Source of the DNA: Actinomycetes bacterium
Lineage (GTDB): Bacteria; Actinomycetota; Acidimicrobiia; Acidimicrobiales; Acidimicrobiaceae
Length of the DNA: 64,000 nt
Assembly (NCBI GenBank): GCA_021799875.1
Contig: JAJYZP010000001.1
Coordinates: 1 to 64,000, forward strand
Reading direction: 5' to 3'
A model generated the notes under the pieces. The model was not told where the DNA came from, did not search any database, and worked only from the letters and a program-made list of their open reading frames with translations. Positions 1 through 11,081 of the stretch are shown here, piece after piece. A program made the position numbers and the translations under genes. The first letter of the stretch is position 1. Every line of letters begins with the position of its first letter.

Positions 1-962
1 ATCGTTAAGATCGGTAGGAAGCATCCCACCATCGGATACGCCCCTCCATCTTGCAGCACGTCAAGACGGTAACCTGTGATTCGCCCTTCAGCGGTCGCAC
101 CGATAGTGCCGACTTGGACCTGAGCACGTCCGTGTCCAAGGCCAACCATGTTCTGCGATCTCGTCTCGACCCACGTAACAGGGGAGCCAAGTGAGTGAGC
201 AGCCCATGCAACGAGAATCTCCTCTCGATACTGCGAGGCTTTGGCTCCAAAACCTCCCCCAACATCAGGGGTGATCACACGCACCATGTCCTCCGCTATT
301 CCGAGTGCCTCCACGACTGCGGACTTGACCGAATGCGGGGTTTGAGTCGATGCGTAGCAAGTGAGGCGTCCATCCTCACCTGGGACTGCGGCAAGAGCTC
401 GACCTTCCAGTGGGGCCGGAGCGAGGCGTTGATTGACCATTCTCTGAGAGACAACGATCTCTGCGTCGTCAAAAAACGCATCATCAAAGGGCTGACCTAG
501 CGAGGTTACAACGTTCGTACCCTCCTCCGGGAAGAGGAGGACTTCGTTACGGTATGCAGCCTCAAGATCAGTGACAGCGGGTCTTGCCTCGTAATCGATG
601 AAGACGAGTTCTGCGGCGTCAAGAGCACACGCCGGCGAAGTAGCAACGATCATGACGACGGGCTCACCAACGAAACGTACCGTTTCTGAAGCCAAATAAG
701 GCTGGACCATAGTGGGATGCTCGGAGAAGACGGACCGTGGCGAGACTAGGGACAGGTCTTCAGCGCTGTAAACGCCGATAACCCCTTCTGCACTTCGGGC
801 GGCCTCAAGGTCTAAGGCAACGATAGAGCCATGTGCCACCGTAGAGGTTACGAAGGTCGCGTAGTAGGTCTCGTTGAGGTGCAGATCGCCAACGTAGCGA
901 CCACCAACCGTCAGAAGCTTTGGATCCTCTTTCCGAACTACCGTATTTCCCAGAATCGACAC
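1..962 (-). CDS. Molybdenum hydroxylase large subunit (CoxL / aldehyde oxidase type), 3' part outside window
   Basis: This partial reading frame enters from the left edge; about 320 N-terminal codons are visible of a family that usually has 750-800. I translated it by hand. It starts at GTG 962, seven bases after a perfect AAGGAGG (970-976). Visible family marks are an FVGEPV segment near residue 94, an APAPLEGR segment near 190, and the glycine-rich VGGGFGAK loop near 234, which in this family contacts the molybdenum cofactor. Known members oxidise CO, aldehydes, xanthine or related substrates together with FAD and 2Fe-2S subunits. The active-site loop that separates form I CO dehydrogenase from other members lies outside the window, so the substrate cannot be named. 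It follows ftsB on the same strand after 178 bases. Partner subunits, if linked, would lie to the left. Confidence 0.88.
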   Translation of the reverse strand, partial: MSILGNTVVRKEDPKLLTVGGRYVGDLHLNETYYATFVTSTVAHGSIVALDLEAARSAEGVIGVYSAEDLSLVSPRSVFSEHPTMVQPYLASETVRFVGEPVVMIVATSPACALDAAELVFIDYEARPAVTDLEAAYRNEVLLFPEEGTNVVTSLGQPFDDAFFDDAEIVVSQRMVNQRLAPAPLEGRALAAVPGEDGRLTCYASTQTPHSVKSAVVEALGIAEDMVRVITPDVGGGFGAKASQYREEILVAWAAHSLGSPVTWVETRSQNMVGLGHGRAQVQVGTIGATAEGRITGYRLDVLQDGGAYPMVGCFLPILT

Positions 963-1140
963 GACACTACCTCCTTCAACGAGACCCGCTCAGCGCGTGC
1001 TCCCAAACCCACCACGCCCACAACCTCGTTACCACAGAACTTCACGCCTCCCTTCGCCCTGTCAGACCAACAGTGCACCCACGAACGCACAAGACCATTC
1101 CCAGCAGACCACATCGCACTTCACGAGCGGCACCGCAAAC

Positions 1141-1482
1141 CTAGGAGTGGGGCACAGTGCTGGTAGTACCAGTTCCGCCAAGGCTCTTCGATGGCACGTA
1201 CAAGGGACTGCCTGGCATGATGACATACTCAGTCTGACCAGGCTTGACGAGACCGTACGACGACCTTGCAAGGTGCTCAATGTAGCGCGGGTTTTTCAGC
1301 TGCGCCTCTTCCGCAGCTAGGCGTTGGTTGGACTTCGAAATGCTAGCTAACTCACTTCGAGCCTGCTGAAGCTGACGATTCAGAGAGAGAATTCCGCCGA
1401 GGGGGAAGAAAACGACGACGTACCCCGCAAATGCCAGAACAGCAACCACGACCACGACAAGACTCTTGTTAGAAAGCTTCAT
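1141..1482 (-). CDS. ftsB: FtsB/DivIC-type septum formation initiator
   Basis: A 113-residue bitopic membrane protein. A short N-terminus is followed by one hydrophobic helix (about residues 8-30), then a coiled-coil stretch rich in Gln/Leu/Ala/Glu (about 33-62), then a YGLVKPGQTEYV segment typical of the DivIC/FtsB family. In the family these proteins bridge FtsL and FtsQ in the divisome. It lies 18 bases after eno on the same strand, as in many actinobacteria where an FtsB-like gene follows enolase. The C-terminal Ser/Thr/Gly tail is not conserved in the family. Confidence 0.85.
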   Translation of the reverse strand: MKLSNKSLVVVVVAVLAFAGYVVVFFPLGGILSLNRQLQQARSELASISKSNQRLAAEEAQLKNPRYIEHLARSSYGLVKPGQTEYVIMPGSPLYVPSKSLGGTGTTSTVPHS

Positions 1483-1500
1483 CTACTTCTTCACCTAGCG

Positions 1501-2811
<1,311 letters not shown>

Positions 2812-2852
2812 TCAACCTAGCGAAGGTCTTGCCGGACCCATCCATCAGCGAA

Positions 2853-4250
2853 TCATTCTGCCGAGGAATTCTGCGACTCTAGAGCTCGAATCTGAAACTC
2901 AAGGTCACGCACCACTGAGCGGAGGACTGCATCGACATCGGCCCCAACCACTTCGCCAAGGGTTATCGCAACTTTGAGCAGCTCGGCAATGAAGGAAGGA
3001 TCGTTTTCGCGTCCGGCACCGACGAGCTCGTTCAATCGATCTACCAGAACCACGGCTTGAGGCATTTGACCACCTTGCGATGTCAATTTGCGCGCGAGCT
3101 TGTGGATTCGTGCGCCGCCTACCAGGCTCTTTGGAATCCCATCCAAGGCCGATACCCGAGACTTCTCTTCCCGCTTGATCTTCTCCCAATTAGCCACCAC
3201 ATCTTCAGACCGAGATACCTCTACGCCACCGAAGACGTGTGGATGTCGCCGAACCAACTTCTCTCTCGTTCTATCACTCACATTCTCGAGGGAGAAGTAG
3301 TCCGCTTCACGGGCCAAGTTGGCATGGAACAAGACCTGAATGAGAAGATCCCCGAGCTCCTCACAGAGATGCTCCATAGCAGCATCGAGATCCGATCCCG
3401 TGGTACTCTCGACCTCGTCGAGCGCCTCGAGCACCTCATGAGACTCCTCAATCAAGTGATGGGAGAGCGTTGCGTGCGTCTGCTCAGCATCCCAAGGACA
3501 ACTAACCCGTAGCAGTCGAATCACATCCCACAGCGCAGCGAGTGCGAACGCTGGCGACTCCCAATTCTCGATGTAGAGCGACGTGAGGTGGTCAACGTCG
3601 AGATCGGTCGGGACCGATCCATCTTCGATCCGAGAGACGACCTCGTCGCTGAGACCGAGATGATGCAGAACCGTCAGTGAGCACGCTGACATCTGATCCG
3701 CAAGTGCCACGATGTCTTGCAGAATGTCGGAAGAGTAGACCTGCATAACCACGACCGAACCCCGATACTGCGAGGGAGATTGAATCAGATCAAAGGCATC
3801 GGCAACGGTTACACCCGCAACCGGATCGAGACCGGTCCGGACCCAGACCAGATCCAAAAAGGAGACACCCGGAACGACCTCAAGAGGTACGCCCATCGAC
3901 CTCAAAACTTGAACGCTGACCTCACCGACGGTCGGCGATCCCGGTACTAGGTAGGCCACAGTGCCTCCGGGATGCTCACGCAGTCGCTGAGCGACGGCTT
4001 CAGCAATATCTCGATACAGCTGCTCGAAATCCTCAGCTCGCTGATAGAGATGGTCAAGCCCCTCGACTACCACTCCACGGAGTCGAAGATCTGCAATCAG
4101 CTCCTCCATGCCTGGGTGACGAGTGGTACGGACGATGACGAGGTTCGCCTCATAGAGTCGCTGCAGTGTGCTCTGAGGGAGATAACCTTCCCCGCCGGGA
4201 CCAACCCCTACGACTACGAGGTGCGCAGGTAAATCGAGAGGTTCGCTCAT
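2853..4250 (-). CDS. mazG: Tetrapyrrole methylase-like / MazG nucleotide pyrophosphohydrolase fusion
   Basis: A two-domain protein of 465 residues, laid out like YabN of Bacillus. Residues 1 to about 225 match the tetrapyrrole (corrin/porphyrin) methylase fold, with VGVGPGGEGYL near the N-terminus and a LVPGSPTVGE loop near 102. Residues from about 245 are MazG, with CPWDAEQTH, the metal-binding EESHEVLEAL and EELGDLLIQVLFHANLA helices, and RRHPHVFGG. MazG hydrolyses NTPs to NMP and PPi and removes aberrant nucleotides. The role of the methylase-like half in such fusions is unsettled. The ATG overlaps the stop of the upstream lipoprotein gene (ATGA), so the two are probably translationally coupled. 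Mycobacterial mazG lies at the same place between mfd and eno. Confidence 0.92.
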   Translation of the reverse strand: MSEPLDLPAHLVVVGVGPGGEGYLPQSTLQRLYEANLVIVRTTRHPGMEELIADLRLRGVVVEGLDHLYQRAEDFEQLYRDIAEAVAQRLREHPGGTVAYLVPGSPTVGEVSVQVLRSMGVPLEVVPGVSFLDLVWVRTGLDPVAGVTVADAFDLIQSPSQYRGSVVVMQVYSSDILQDIVALADQMSACSLTVLHHLGLSDEVVSRIEDGSVPTDLDVDHLTSLYIENWESPAFALAALWDVIRLLRVSCPWDAEQTHATLSHHLIEESHEVLEALDEVESTTGSDLDAAMEHLCEELGDLLIQVLFHANLAREADYFSLENVSDRTREKLVRRHPHVFGGVEVSRSEDVVANWEKIKREEKSRVSALDGIPKSLVGGARIHKLARKLTSQGGQMPQAVVLVDRLNELVGAGRENDPSFIAELLKVAITLGEVVGADVDAVLRSVVRDLEFQIRALESQNSSAE

Positions 4251-5284
4251 GCGCTCGGGGTCTTGAAGAACTGTTGAGCCCCAAGCGAAGGTACCGCTGG
4301 AGGTATCACGCCGACACCACCGGTTGAGTTCACCGAGAGCGATCCATACTGAGGGTTGACCACAAAGGTCGAGTTTCTAGCCGACTGTTGAATCGCGGCA
4401 CCGAGAAGCGTTTGAGCCTTTGGGCCCAAGAGACTCGAGACGACCTCAGAGACCACTGACGAGACCGGAGGAACGCTCTTCGATGTCACCTCAACGAGCG
4501 AGTATCCCGAACTCGTTTGCACAGGAGCAGAGGGGGTATTGAGGGGCGTCCCAACGACCGCCGAAGCGAACGCAGCCCCGAACGCCTGTACGTAACTCGA
4601 AGACTGCCCACATCCAACTGCACCACCTCGAGACGCGGTATTCGGGTCCTGGGAGGACGCTTGTGCCACCGACGCAAAACTAGCCCCCGCGATGATCTTG
4701 GCACGAAGAGCGCTCGCCTCTGCCACCGTTGGCACCAAGATCTGCGACGCGCAGTACTGGGTAAAGGTGGCAAGATTCGACTTGTAGTAGGCCTCGATCG
4801 CAGATGATGTGAGTCGTACGTTGACCAGATGCGCTTCAAAGGTGTCGAGCGCCGCAGTATCGGAGATGAGCTGTTGTTGATACGCCTTCGGAAACTGACT
4901 GAACACCGAGGAGCCACCGAAACCCGCAACCGCTACGCTCGATGCAATTGCCAGCTCTTGGTTGGAGACGGGAAGTTTCAGCTGCGCAAGACGCTGTTCG
5001 ACCAGGTCCACAGATATTCGCCGATTCAAAATCTGTGAGGTGAAGGTAGAGCTATACGTCCCTGCACCCGCACCGAAAACCTGCTCGTGACCGCTCTCGA
5101 CCTGCGCGACAAAACTCTTGTTCGACGTGATCTGATTGAGTTCGGCGTCCAAAGAGGCGACAGATATTCGTTGACCGTTGATGATCACTGCGTAGGGCGA
5201 GATCGAGCAAGCCGCAAGAGCAAGCGAACCTACTCCCACGAGTCCAACTCGTAGGGCCCAGCGACGAGTTCTACTCGACCACAT
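4247..5284 (-). CDS. Parvulin-type peptidyl-prolyl isomerase lipoprotein (PrsA/SurA-like)
   Basis: An exported foldase-like lipoprotein. I place the start at ATG 5284, nine bases after AAGGAGG (5294-5300). The frame is open upstream to 5356, but no ribosome site supports that. A basic N-terminus, a hydrophobic core and a lipobox (LALAAC) predict lipidation at Cys. The middle has a SurA_N-like helical region, then a PPIC domain with the ASQILV segment, ASFASVAQASSQDP and a GGAVGCG loop. The C-terminus is rich in Ser/Val/Gly. It occupies the place held by the lpqU lipoprotein in the mycobacterial block, but lpqU is a different family. It overlaps mazG by four bases. Parvulins help fold secreted proteins on the outer face of the membrane. 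Confidence 0.82.
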   Translation of the reverse strand: MWSSRTRRWALRVGLVGVGSLALAACSISPYAVIINGQRISVASLDAELNQITSNKSFVAQVESGHEQVFGAGAGTYSSTFTSQILNRRISVDLVEQRLAQLKLPVSNQELAIASSVAVAGFGGSSVFSQFPKAYQQQLISDTAALDTFEAHLVNVRLTSSAIEAYYKSNLATFTQYCASQILVPTVAEASALRAKIIAGASFASVAQASSQDPNTASRGGAVGCGQSSSYVQAFGAAFASAVVGTPLNTPSAPVQTSSGYSLVEVTSKSVPPVSSVVSEVVSSLLGPKAQTLLGAAIQQSARNSTFVVNPQYGSLSVNSTGGVGVIPPAVPSLGAQQFFKTPSA

Positions 5285-5426
5285 GATCATCAACCTCCTT
5301 AACGCCGTCAAGCTGTCCTCCATCACACTCCACTTCGCAACTGGCGCAACAGACACAACCGCTATACCTTAGAGGTTCGACCGCTCGTTCCCTAAATCGC
5401 CTCGGAGATACTCTCTCGCGTGCTCT

Positions 5427-8400
5427 TCAGGTCGCAGCGATCAGATTAAGCACCTCGAGCGCTAGTCCTAGAGGATCAGCCACATCCCGTAGGGGAAGAA
5501 CGAGCTCGCCAGCCCCATCTTTGAGCAGGGCCTTTGGATACAGTCGACGAAGCCGTAGCTGCTGCGAAGTGCGGAGCGCTACCGGCTTGACACGACAGAT
5601 CATCCCTGATCCGTGAGGCGAGCGCTTGAGCGAAAGCTCAGAGATCGAGAGTTGTCGACATCGAATCCGAAGGTCAACCAATGCGAGAAGGCGTTCAACA
5701 GGCTCAGGCAGTGCACCAAAACGATCCACAAGCTCAGCTCGAAAAGCCTCGAGTTCGTGTACCTCCGCAATCAAGGTACATCGCCGATACGCTTCGAGCC
5801 GAAGATCCTCTCTCCCAATGAAGCTTGTGGGGATAGATGCACTGACCGGCAGGTCGAGCAGGATCTCCGACGGGGCAGGTTCAGGAAGCTCACCTTTGAG
5901 TTCGGCTACCGCTTCTTGAACCATCTTCACATAGAGGTCGTACCCTACGGCCGCCATATGACCGCTCTGGTCTGCGCCAAGGAGATTGCCGGCGCCTCGA
6001 ATCTCAAGATCGCGCATCGCTATCCTGAAGCCAGAGCCGAGCTCAGTGTTCTCACCGATCGTTCGAAGACGCTCAAAGGCCTCCTCTGACAGTGCGACAT
6101 CGGGTGGGAAAAAGAGATACGCATAGGCACGCAGCCCAGATCGACCAACCCTCCCACGCAATTGGTGCAGTTGACCGAGGCCCAAGCGGTCGGCACGATC
6201 CACAATCAAGGTATTCACCGTAGGCATGTCAATTCCGGACTCAATGATGGTAGTGCAAACCAAAACGTCGTAGCGCTGCTCCCAAAAGTCCAGCACGATC
6301 TGCTCGAGCGAACCCTCATCCATCTGGCCATGAGCGACAGCAATTCTTGCCTCTGGGACCAGCTCCTCGAGCTGTTGACGAACGGCCTCGATATCTTGTA
6401 CCCGGTTATGCACGTAGAAGACCTGCCCATCTCTGAGCAGTTCACGACGGATCGCCTCAGATACGGCGCGTTCGTCAAACGCTCCGACGTGAGTCAAGAT
6501 TGGGCGCCGATCGAGTGGAGGGGTATGCAGCAGAGAGAGATCACGAATTCCCGTGAGTGACATTTCAAGAGTTCTAGGAATTGGTGTTGCTGAGAGGGTG
6601 AGGACATCTACTCCTGCCCGCAGAGCCTTGATCGCCTCCTTATGCGTGACCCCGAAACGCTGCTCTTCGTCGACGACCAAGAGCCCCAGATCCGAGAATT
6701 GCACTTCGCTCCCGAGCAGTCGATGGGTGCCGATCACGATATCAACGCTCTTGTTCGCAAGGCCGTTCAAGACGCTCTTCGACTGCGATGCGGTCAAGAA
6801 GCGAGAGAGCATCTCCACCCTCAGGGGATAGCCCTGAAACCGCTCGGAGAAAGTCTGAAAATGCTGGGAGGCCAAGAGGGTCGTCGGCACGAGCACTGCG
6901 ACCTGCTTCCCATCTTGAACGGCCTTGAAAGCAGCACGCAAGGCTATCTCCGTCTTGCCAAAGCCCACATCACCACAGATCAGACGGTCCATGGGCTTTG
7001 GATTTTCCATATCCGCCTTAACCTCAGCGATCGCCCTTGCCTGATCACGCGTGAGCTCAAAGGGGAAGAGGGCCTCCACTTCTTCTTGCCACGGAGTATC
7101 GGGGCCAAAACGATGGCCAGGGGTAACGACTCTCTTCTGATAGAGCACGACGAGCTCCTGGGCAATCTCCCTAGCTGCTCGCCTCGCCCTTGCCTTCGTG
7201 GCCTGCCAATCCGCACCACCGAGCCTTGAAAGCTGCGGAGTCTCACCACCGTTGTAGGGAGTAATCAGCCCGACCTGATCCGACGGGACGTAGATTCTAT
7301 CGCTCCCCCGATACTCCAGCAAGAGGTAGTCCCGTTCAACTCCCACCATCGTTCTCGTGGTCATACCGAGATAACGAGCGACGCCGTGTACGTCGTGAAC
7401 GACGTAGCCTCCAACCGCAAGCGCCTCAAAGTCAACGCGTGCACGGTTCACCCGAGGTCGCTGCCGTCGATGAGAACGACGTCGTCCTGTTAGATCACTC
7501 TCAGCGAGCACAGCGAGTTTGAGTGGATGAACGATCACGCCCTCGCTGAGGTGAACGCCACTGACAATCCGCAAGACCTCCTCGCGTGAGCTCTGCTGCG
7601 CCCCATCACCGTCGTAGAGTTCGACCCGCAGACCCTCGTGCTCAAAGGATCGCTTCATCGTGGTAGCACTCAATGCCGACTCTGCTGCAACTACCACAAC
7701 GTACCGCTGTTTTTGCAACGTCCGAACTCGCGCTAAGAGCTGCTGCATTTCACGTCCAGAGAAGCCCCAACTAGCTAGTCCGCTTCCCGCACCATCGGCT
7801 CCGCCAACGAGTACGACCGAAGCGGAACAGCGAGCGAGCGCACGATCGTAGCTCACATGGAGTCTCGGTAGCTCACGCGTCTCTTCTATTCCCCAGGTTC
7901 TCGCCAAGCTCTCAGCGAGCGAGTGCTCTTCGTCCACGATGTCGAGAGCGCGAGCGTTGAGCCGTGATGGCTCAACTAAGACCACCGTATCTGACTCGCC
8001 GAGCAGATCGGCTAGCACCATCTCATCCTTTTCGAGCCACGGAAGCCACGATTCGAGACCATCGAAGTACTCACCCCGGGCTGCTTTATCGAGAGCCTCT
8101 CGCTCTAGTGAGAAAGAGCTCTCGACCTCACTCGCCGCTTTTCGTATTTGTTCGTCGAGCACCACCTCTCGCGCTTCGCGTACGGTCACACTATCTATCG
8201 ATCCCAACGAAAGCTGTGTCTCTGGATCGAAGTACGAGATCGCATCGATCTGCGCTCCGAAGAAATCGACTCGCACCGGTCGATCTGAAGCTGGATCAAA
8301 AATATCGACGATCGAGCCGCGAACCGAAAACTCTCCTCGACTTTCAGTCTGGTACTCCCGACGGTAGCCAAGCTCGACCAGATCGGCCACCAATTCTGAC

Positions 8401-8837
8401 GGATCACGGTCCGTTCCCACCTGTAGCGGTGGTCCGTAGCTCATCGGCCCACGGCTTATGCGCTGCACCACCGAGCGAACCGTTGTCACTACGACGTAGC
8501 CTGCTGGCAAAAGCCCGTGTCGTAGTGCATGAAGGACTCGTACCCGAGCACCCACCGTCTCACTTGGAGGCGATACCCGTTCGAAAGGGAGTGTCTCCCA
8601 ATGTGGAAAGTTTCCCACCATCTCGGAGCCGAGCAATTGGGATAAGTCGTTCGCCAGTCGCTCTGCCAGCTGGTTATTCGCGCAGATCACCACGGTGATA
8701 CCTGCCGCCTTCGAGGCCGCAAGGAGTGCGACGTAGTAGGGCCAGCCTGCGCTAGAGACGTTGTCTGTTATCTCTGCAAGTTGGACATCAGAGAGCTTCG
8801 CTCCCCCAAGTCCAAGTACGTCAATACCCCTTGGCAC
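5427..8837 (-). CDS. mfd: Transcription-repair coupling factor Mfd
   Basis: A 1136-residue ATP-dependent DNA translocase that removes RNA polymerase stalled at lesions and recruits UvrA. The N-terminal UvrB-homology region includes PHWETLPFE (about 100). The CarD-like RNA-polymerase-interaction domain (about 470-545) includes DYLLLEYRGSDRIYVP. The helicase core has a Walker A CGDVGFGKTE (about 623), the DEEQ box with RFGV (about 725), and a TRG/helicase-C region with RVQDIEAV and QLRGRVGR (about 890). A C-terminal TRCF domain closes the protein. The start is GTG 8837 behind AGGAG, eleven bases after pth. All domains appear intact. Confidence 0.97.
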   Translation of the reverse strand: MPRGIDVLGLGGAKLSDVQLAEITDNVSSAGWPYYVALLAASKAAGITVVICANNQLAERLANDLSQLLGSEMVGNFPHWETLPFERVSPPSETVGARVRVLHALRHGLLPAGYVVVTTVRSVVQRISRGPMSYGPPLQVGTDRDPSELVADLVELGYRREYQTESRGEFSVRGSIVDIFDPASDRPVRVDFFGAQIDAISYFDPETQLSLGSIDSVTVREAREVVLDEQIRKAASEVESSFSLEREALDKAARGEYFDGLESWLPWLEKDEMVLADLLGESDTVVLVEPSRLNARALDIVDEEHSLAESLARTWGIEETRELPRLHVSYDRALARCSASVVLVGGADGAGSGLASWGFSGREMQQLLARVRTLQKQRYVVVVAAESALSATTMKRSFEHEGLRVELYDGDGAQQSSREEVLRIVSGVHLSEGVIVHPLKLAVLAESDLTGRRRSHRRQRPRVNRARVDFEALAVGGYVVHDVHGVARYLGMTTRTMVGVERDYLLLEYRGSDRIYVPSDQVGLITPYNGGETPQLSRLGGADWQATKARARRAAREIAQELVVLYQKRVVTPGHRFGPDTPWQEEVEALFPFELTRDQARAIAEVKADMENPKPMDRLICGDVGFGKTEIALRAAFKAVQDGKQVAVLVPTTLLASQHFQTFSERFQGYPLRVEMLSRFLTASQSKSVLNGLANKSVDIVIGTHRLLGSEVQFSDLGLLVVDEEQRFGVTHKEAIKALRAGVDVLTLSATPIPRTLEMSLTGIRDLSLLHTPPLDRRPILTHVGAFDERAVSEAIRRELLRDGQVFYVHNRVQDIEAVRQQLEELVPEARIAVAHGQMDEGSLEQIVLDFWEQRYDVLVCTTIIESGIDMPTVNTLIVDRADRLGLGQLHQLRGRVGRSGLRAYAYLFFPPDVALSEEAFERLRTIGENTELGSGFRIAMRDLEIRGAGNLLGADQSGHMAAVGYDLYVKMVQEAVAELKGELPEPAPSEILLDLPVSASIPTSFIGREDLRLEAYRRCTLIAEVHELEAFRAELVDRFGALPEPVERLLALVDLRIRCRQLSISELSLKRSPHGSGMICRVKPVALRTSQQLRLRRLYPKALLKDGAGELVLPLRDVADPLGLALEVLNLIAAT

Positions 8838-8848
8838 CTCTTAAGCTC

Positions 8849-9433
8849 CTACTTGGTCGTGTTGTAGACCGTCATCGCACGTTCGACCCCATCGGCCACT
8901 ATGGCCTCGATTCCACGAACCGCTCTCTCAGTCACGGTAGCCAAAAGATCGCGATCGCTCGGCGACGGACGAGACAGCACCCATTGGATGACACTTTCCC
9001 GTCCCGAAGGCGGCCGACCGATTCCGATACGAATTCGAAGGAAGTCATTGGACCCTATATGTGCCGCTACCGACTTCAAACCATTGTGTCCAGCTAAGCC
9101 CCCACCGGCTTTGATCCTCATAACCCCAACCGGAAGATCAAGTTCATCGTGAACGACCACGAGTCGTTCGACAGAAATTTCGCCATACTTCTTCCTGAGC
9201 GGACGCAGAACTCGCCCAGACTCGTTCATGTATGTCTGAGGAATCACCAAGACACAAGAGCGAGTTTCGGCTATCAGGGCGTTGGAACCTGGATGAAAAG
9301 TGAGTTCCGCACCGGCTTCTCTCGCAAACGCCTCCACAACCCATGCACCAGCATTGTGTCTCGTGTGCGCGTACCGCTCCCCAGGATTTCCGAGTCCGAG
9401 CAGGAGTAGTCGGCCCCCCTGGGGAGAGTTCAC
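8849..9433 (-). CDS. pth: Peptidyl-tRNA hydrolase
   Basis: Releases tRNA from peptidyl-tRNA that drops off ribosomes. It is 194 residues long, normal for the family. Motifs seen are LGLGNPGERYAHTRHNAG, containing the catalytic His and the Asn pair, PQTYMNESG (about 65), VVHDELDLP with the Asp that polarises the His (about 94), and GGGLAGHNGLKS (about 110). The start is GTG 9433, ten bases after the rplY stop, so both are likely on one message. The order rplY-pth-mfd is the actinobacterial norm. Confidence 0.96.
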   Translation of the reverse strand: MNSPQGGRLLLLGLGNPGERYAHTRHNAGAWVVEAFAREAGAELTFHPGSNALIAETRSCVLVIPQTYMNESGRVLRPLRKKYGEISVERLVVVHDELDLPVGVMRIKAGGGLAGHNGLKSVAAHIGSNDFLRIRIGIGRPPSGRESVIQWVLSRPSPSDRDLLATVTERAVRGIEAIVADGVERAMTVYNTTK

Positions 9434-9443
9434 CGGTTGAACG

Positions 9444-9971
9444 TTAGGAGTCTTCAGCTAGACGAGCGACCAGCGTCTCTGGCTCGGTAACGAGAGACAT
9501 GCCCTTGGGGAGCACAAGTGAGCCAGCAGCAATTTCGCCACCCTCATTGGCCATGGAAGCTTCGACCATGATCACGGCCGGCATTTTGGAGGCCTCTCCA
9601 AGAACTTCGATAGCGTTCGCTATACCCTCTACGCCGACTCCAACTTCCAGGTTGACCGAGGCGGTTACGACCTCTCCAGCTCGCATAGCCATGAAGTCGA
9701 CATGGGCAACATCTCGACGCACTGGATGGCGTTGCACAGCTTGCACTTGAACCAGCTGTGGCTTTCCATCCAGGACAATAGTCAAGAGTGCTCCCTTGAC
9801 AACACGATTAGAGAGTGCGGCACGAAGCTCTCTTGCGTCGCACGAGATCGATGCGGTCTCGAAGTCCTTCCCGTACACGACCGCAGGGAGCCGACCCTCA
9901 CGTCGCATTCTCCGCGACGAAGGACTTCCGGTCTCTCGACCTCTCTCAACAACAACATTTTCCTGCGACAC
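9444..9971 (-). CDS. rplY: Large ribosomal subunit protein bL25, CTC/TL5 form
   Basis: A 5S-rRNA-binding ribosomal protein of the longer general-stress (Ctc/TL5) type. I choose GTG 9971, eight bases after GAGGAG, because the family begins near this point; the frame runs open to 10067 without a matching ribosome site. The N-terminal L25 domain contains RMRREGRLPAVVYG, and the HPVRRDVAHVDF segment falls near the middle. The C-terminal domain (about 95-175) is the TL5-type beta domain. At 175 residues it is somewhat shorter than typical 200-220-residue actinobacterial versions, which carry a charged tail. Confidence 0.93.
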   Translation of the reverse strand: MSQENVVVERGRETGSPSSRRMRREGRLPAVVYGKDFETASISCDARELRAALSNRVVKGALLTIVLDGKPQLVQVQAVQRHPVRRDVAHVDFMAMRAGEVVTASVNLEVGVGVEGIANAIEVLGEASKMPAVIMVEASMANEGGEIAAGSLVLPKGMSLVTEPETLVARLAEDS

Positions 9972-10103
9972 TGCGACGACTCCTCGGATACCGCTAGAGA
10001 TACAAAGCGTCCAAACCAAGCGGTCAGGACAAACCCAAGAGTTTAGCCCCTCCCAATCTTCCACCAACCAAACAACAGGGAAAGGCTGGCCTCAAATCGA
10101 GGA

Positions 10104-11075
10104 TCAGGATAGGTTATCACCCTTAAAAATATCGGAGACCGATCCGTCCTCAAAGACTGCAGCGATAGCATCGGCAATGATTTTCGCCACAGAGAGGATC
10201 TCGAGCTTCTCGAAACGCCGATCCTCCGATACCGGCAGCGTATTGGTCACAACGACGCGAGAGATCGCCGAAGCCTTCAGACGATCCACGGCCGGACCCG
10301 AGAGCAAGGGGTGCGTTGCCATAGCCCAGACGTCGGATGCTCCTTTAGAGAAGAGAAGCTCTGCAGCTGCACAGATCGTTCCAGCGGTATCGATCATGTC
10401 ATCGATCAGTACGCAGCGACGACCCTCAACCTCGCCGACGACATCGAGGGCTTCAACCACGTTTGCAGAACCTTTCGGCCGACGCTTATGGACAAATGCG
10501 AGATCGGCATTGAGGTGTTGAGAGTATCGAGATGCGACCTTTACCCGACCGGCGTCAGGAGAGACGATCATCACATCACTCCCTGCGTGCCGGCGGAGGT
10601 AGTCCACGAGCACCGGCATCGCCGTCAGGTGGTCAACAGGACCATCGAAGAATCCCTGAATCTGACCAGAGTGAAGGTCGACCGATACGATACGATCGGC
10701 CCCAGCTGTGGCGAAGAGGTCGGAGACGAGCTTAGCTGTGATGGGTTCTCGTCCAGAGGACTTCCGGTCCTGCCGGGAGTAACCGTAGTAGGGCGAGACC
10801 GCCGTGATGCGATCGGCAGAAGCGCGCTTCGCAGCATCAATCATGATGAGTTGCTCAAATATCGAGTCGTTCACTGGACCCGCATGAGTCTGAAGAATGA
10901 AGACATCTTTTCCACGCACCGAGTCACCAAATCGGCAGTAGATTTCACCATCGGCAAACTCTTTCAGCTCCATGGGACCAAGTCGGACCTGCAGCTTCTC
11001 GGCCACTTCAATCGCGAGCTCCCGATGAGACCTCCCGGCATACAGCTCTAGCCTCCGACGAAGTACTAACTCCAT
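10104..11075 (-). CDS. prs: Ribose-phosphate pyrophosphokinase (PRPP synthetase)
   Basis: Makes PRPP from ribose 5-phosphate and ATP for nucleotide, histidine and tryptophan synthesis. It is 323 residues, class I length. Motifs are FADGEIYCRF near 41, the ATP-loop region SPYYGYSRQDRKSSGREPITAK (about 93), the DLHSGQIQGFF segment (about 133), the flexible-loop KRRPKGSANV (about 197) and the PRPP-binding CVLIDDMIDTAGT (about 220). It starts six bases after the glmU stop. A 132-base gap then separates it from rplY. Confidence 0.97.
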   Translation of the reverse strand: MELVLRRRLELYAGRSHRELAIEVAEKLQVRLGPMELKEFADGEIYCRFGDSVRGKDVFILQTHAGPVNDSIFEQLIMIDAAKRASADRITAVSPYYGYSRQDRKSSGREPITAKLVSDLFATAGADRIVSVDLHSGQIQGFFDGPVDHLTAMPVLVDYLRRHAGSDVMIVSPDAGRVKVASRYSQHLNADLAFVHKRRPKGSANVVEALDVVGEVEGRRCVLIDDMIDTAGTICAAAELLFSKGASDVWAMATHPLLSGPAVDRLKASAISRVVVTNTLPVSEDRRFEKLEILSVAKIIADAIAAVFEDGSVSDIFKGDNLS

Positions 11076-11081
11076 AGCGCA

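Noticed and set aside
9972-10067. N-terminal extension of rplY
   Set aside because: No ribosome site at the upstream start; GTG 9971 has GAGGAG at correct spacing and fits the family start.
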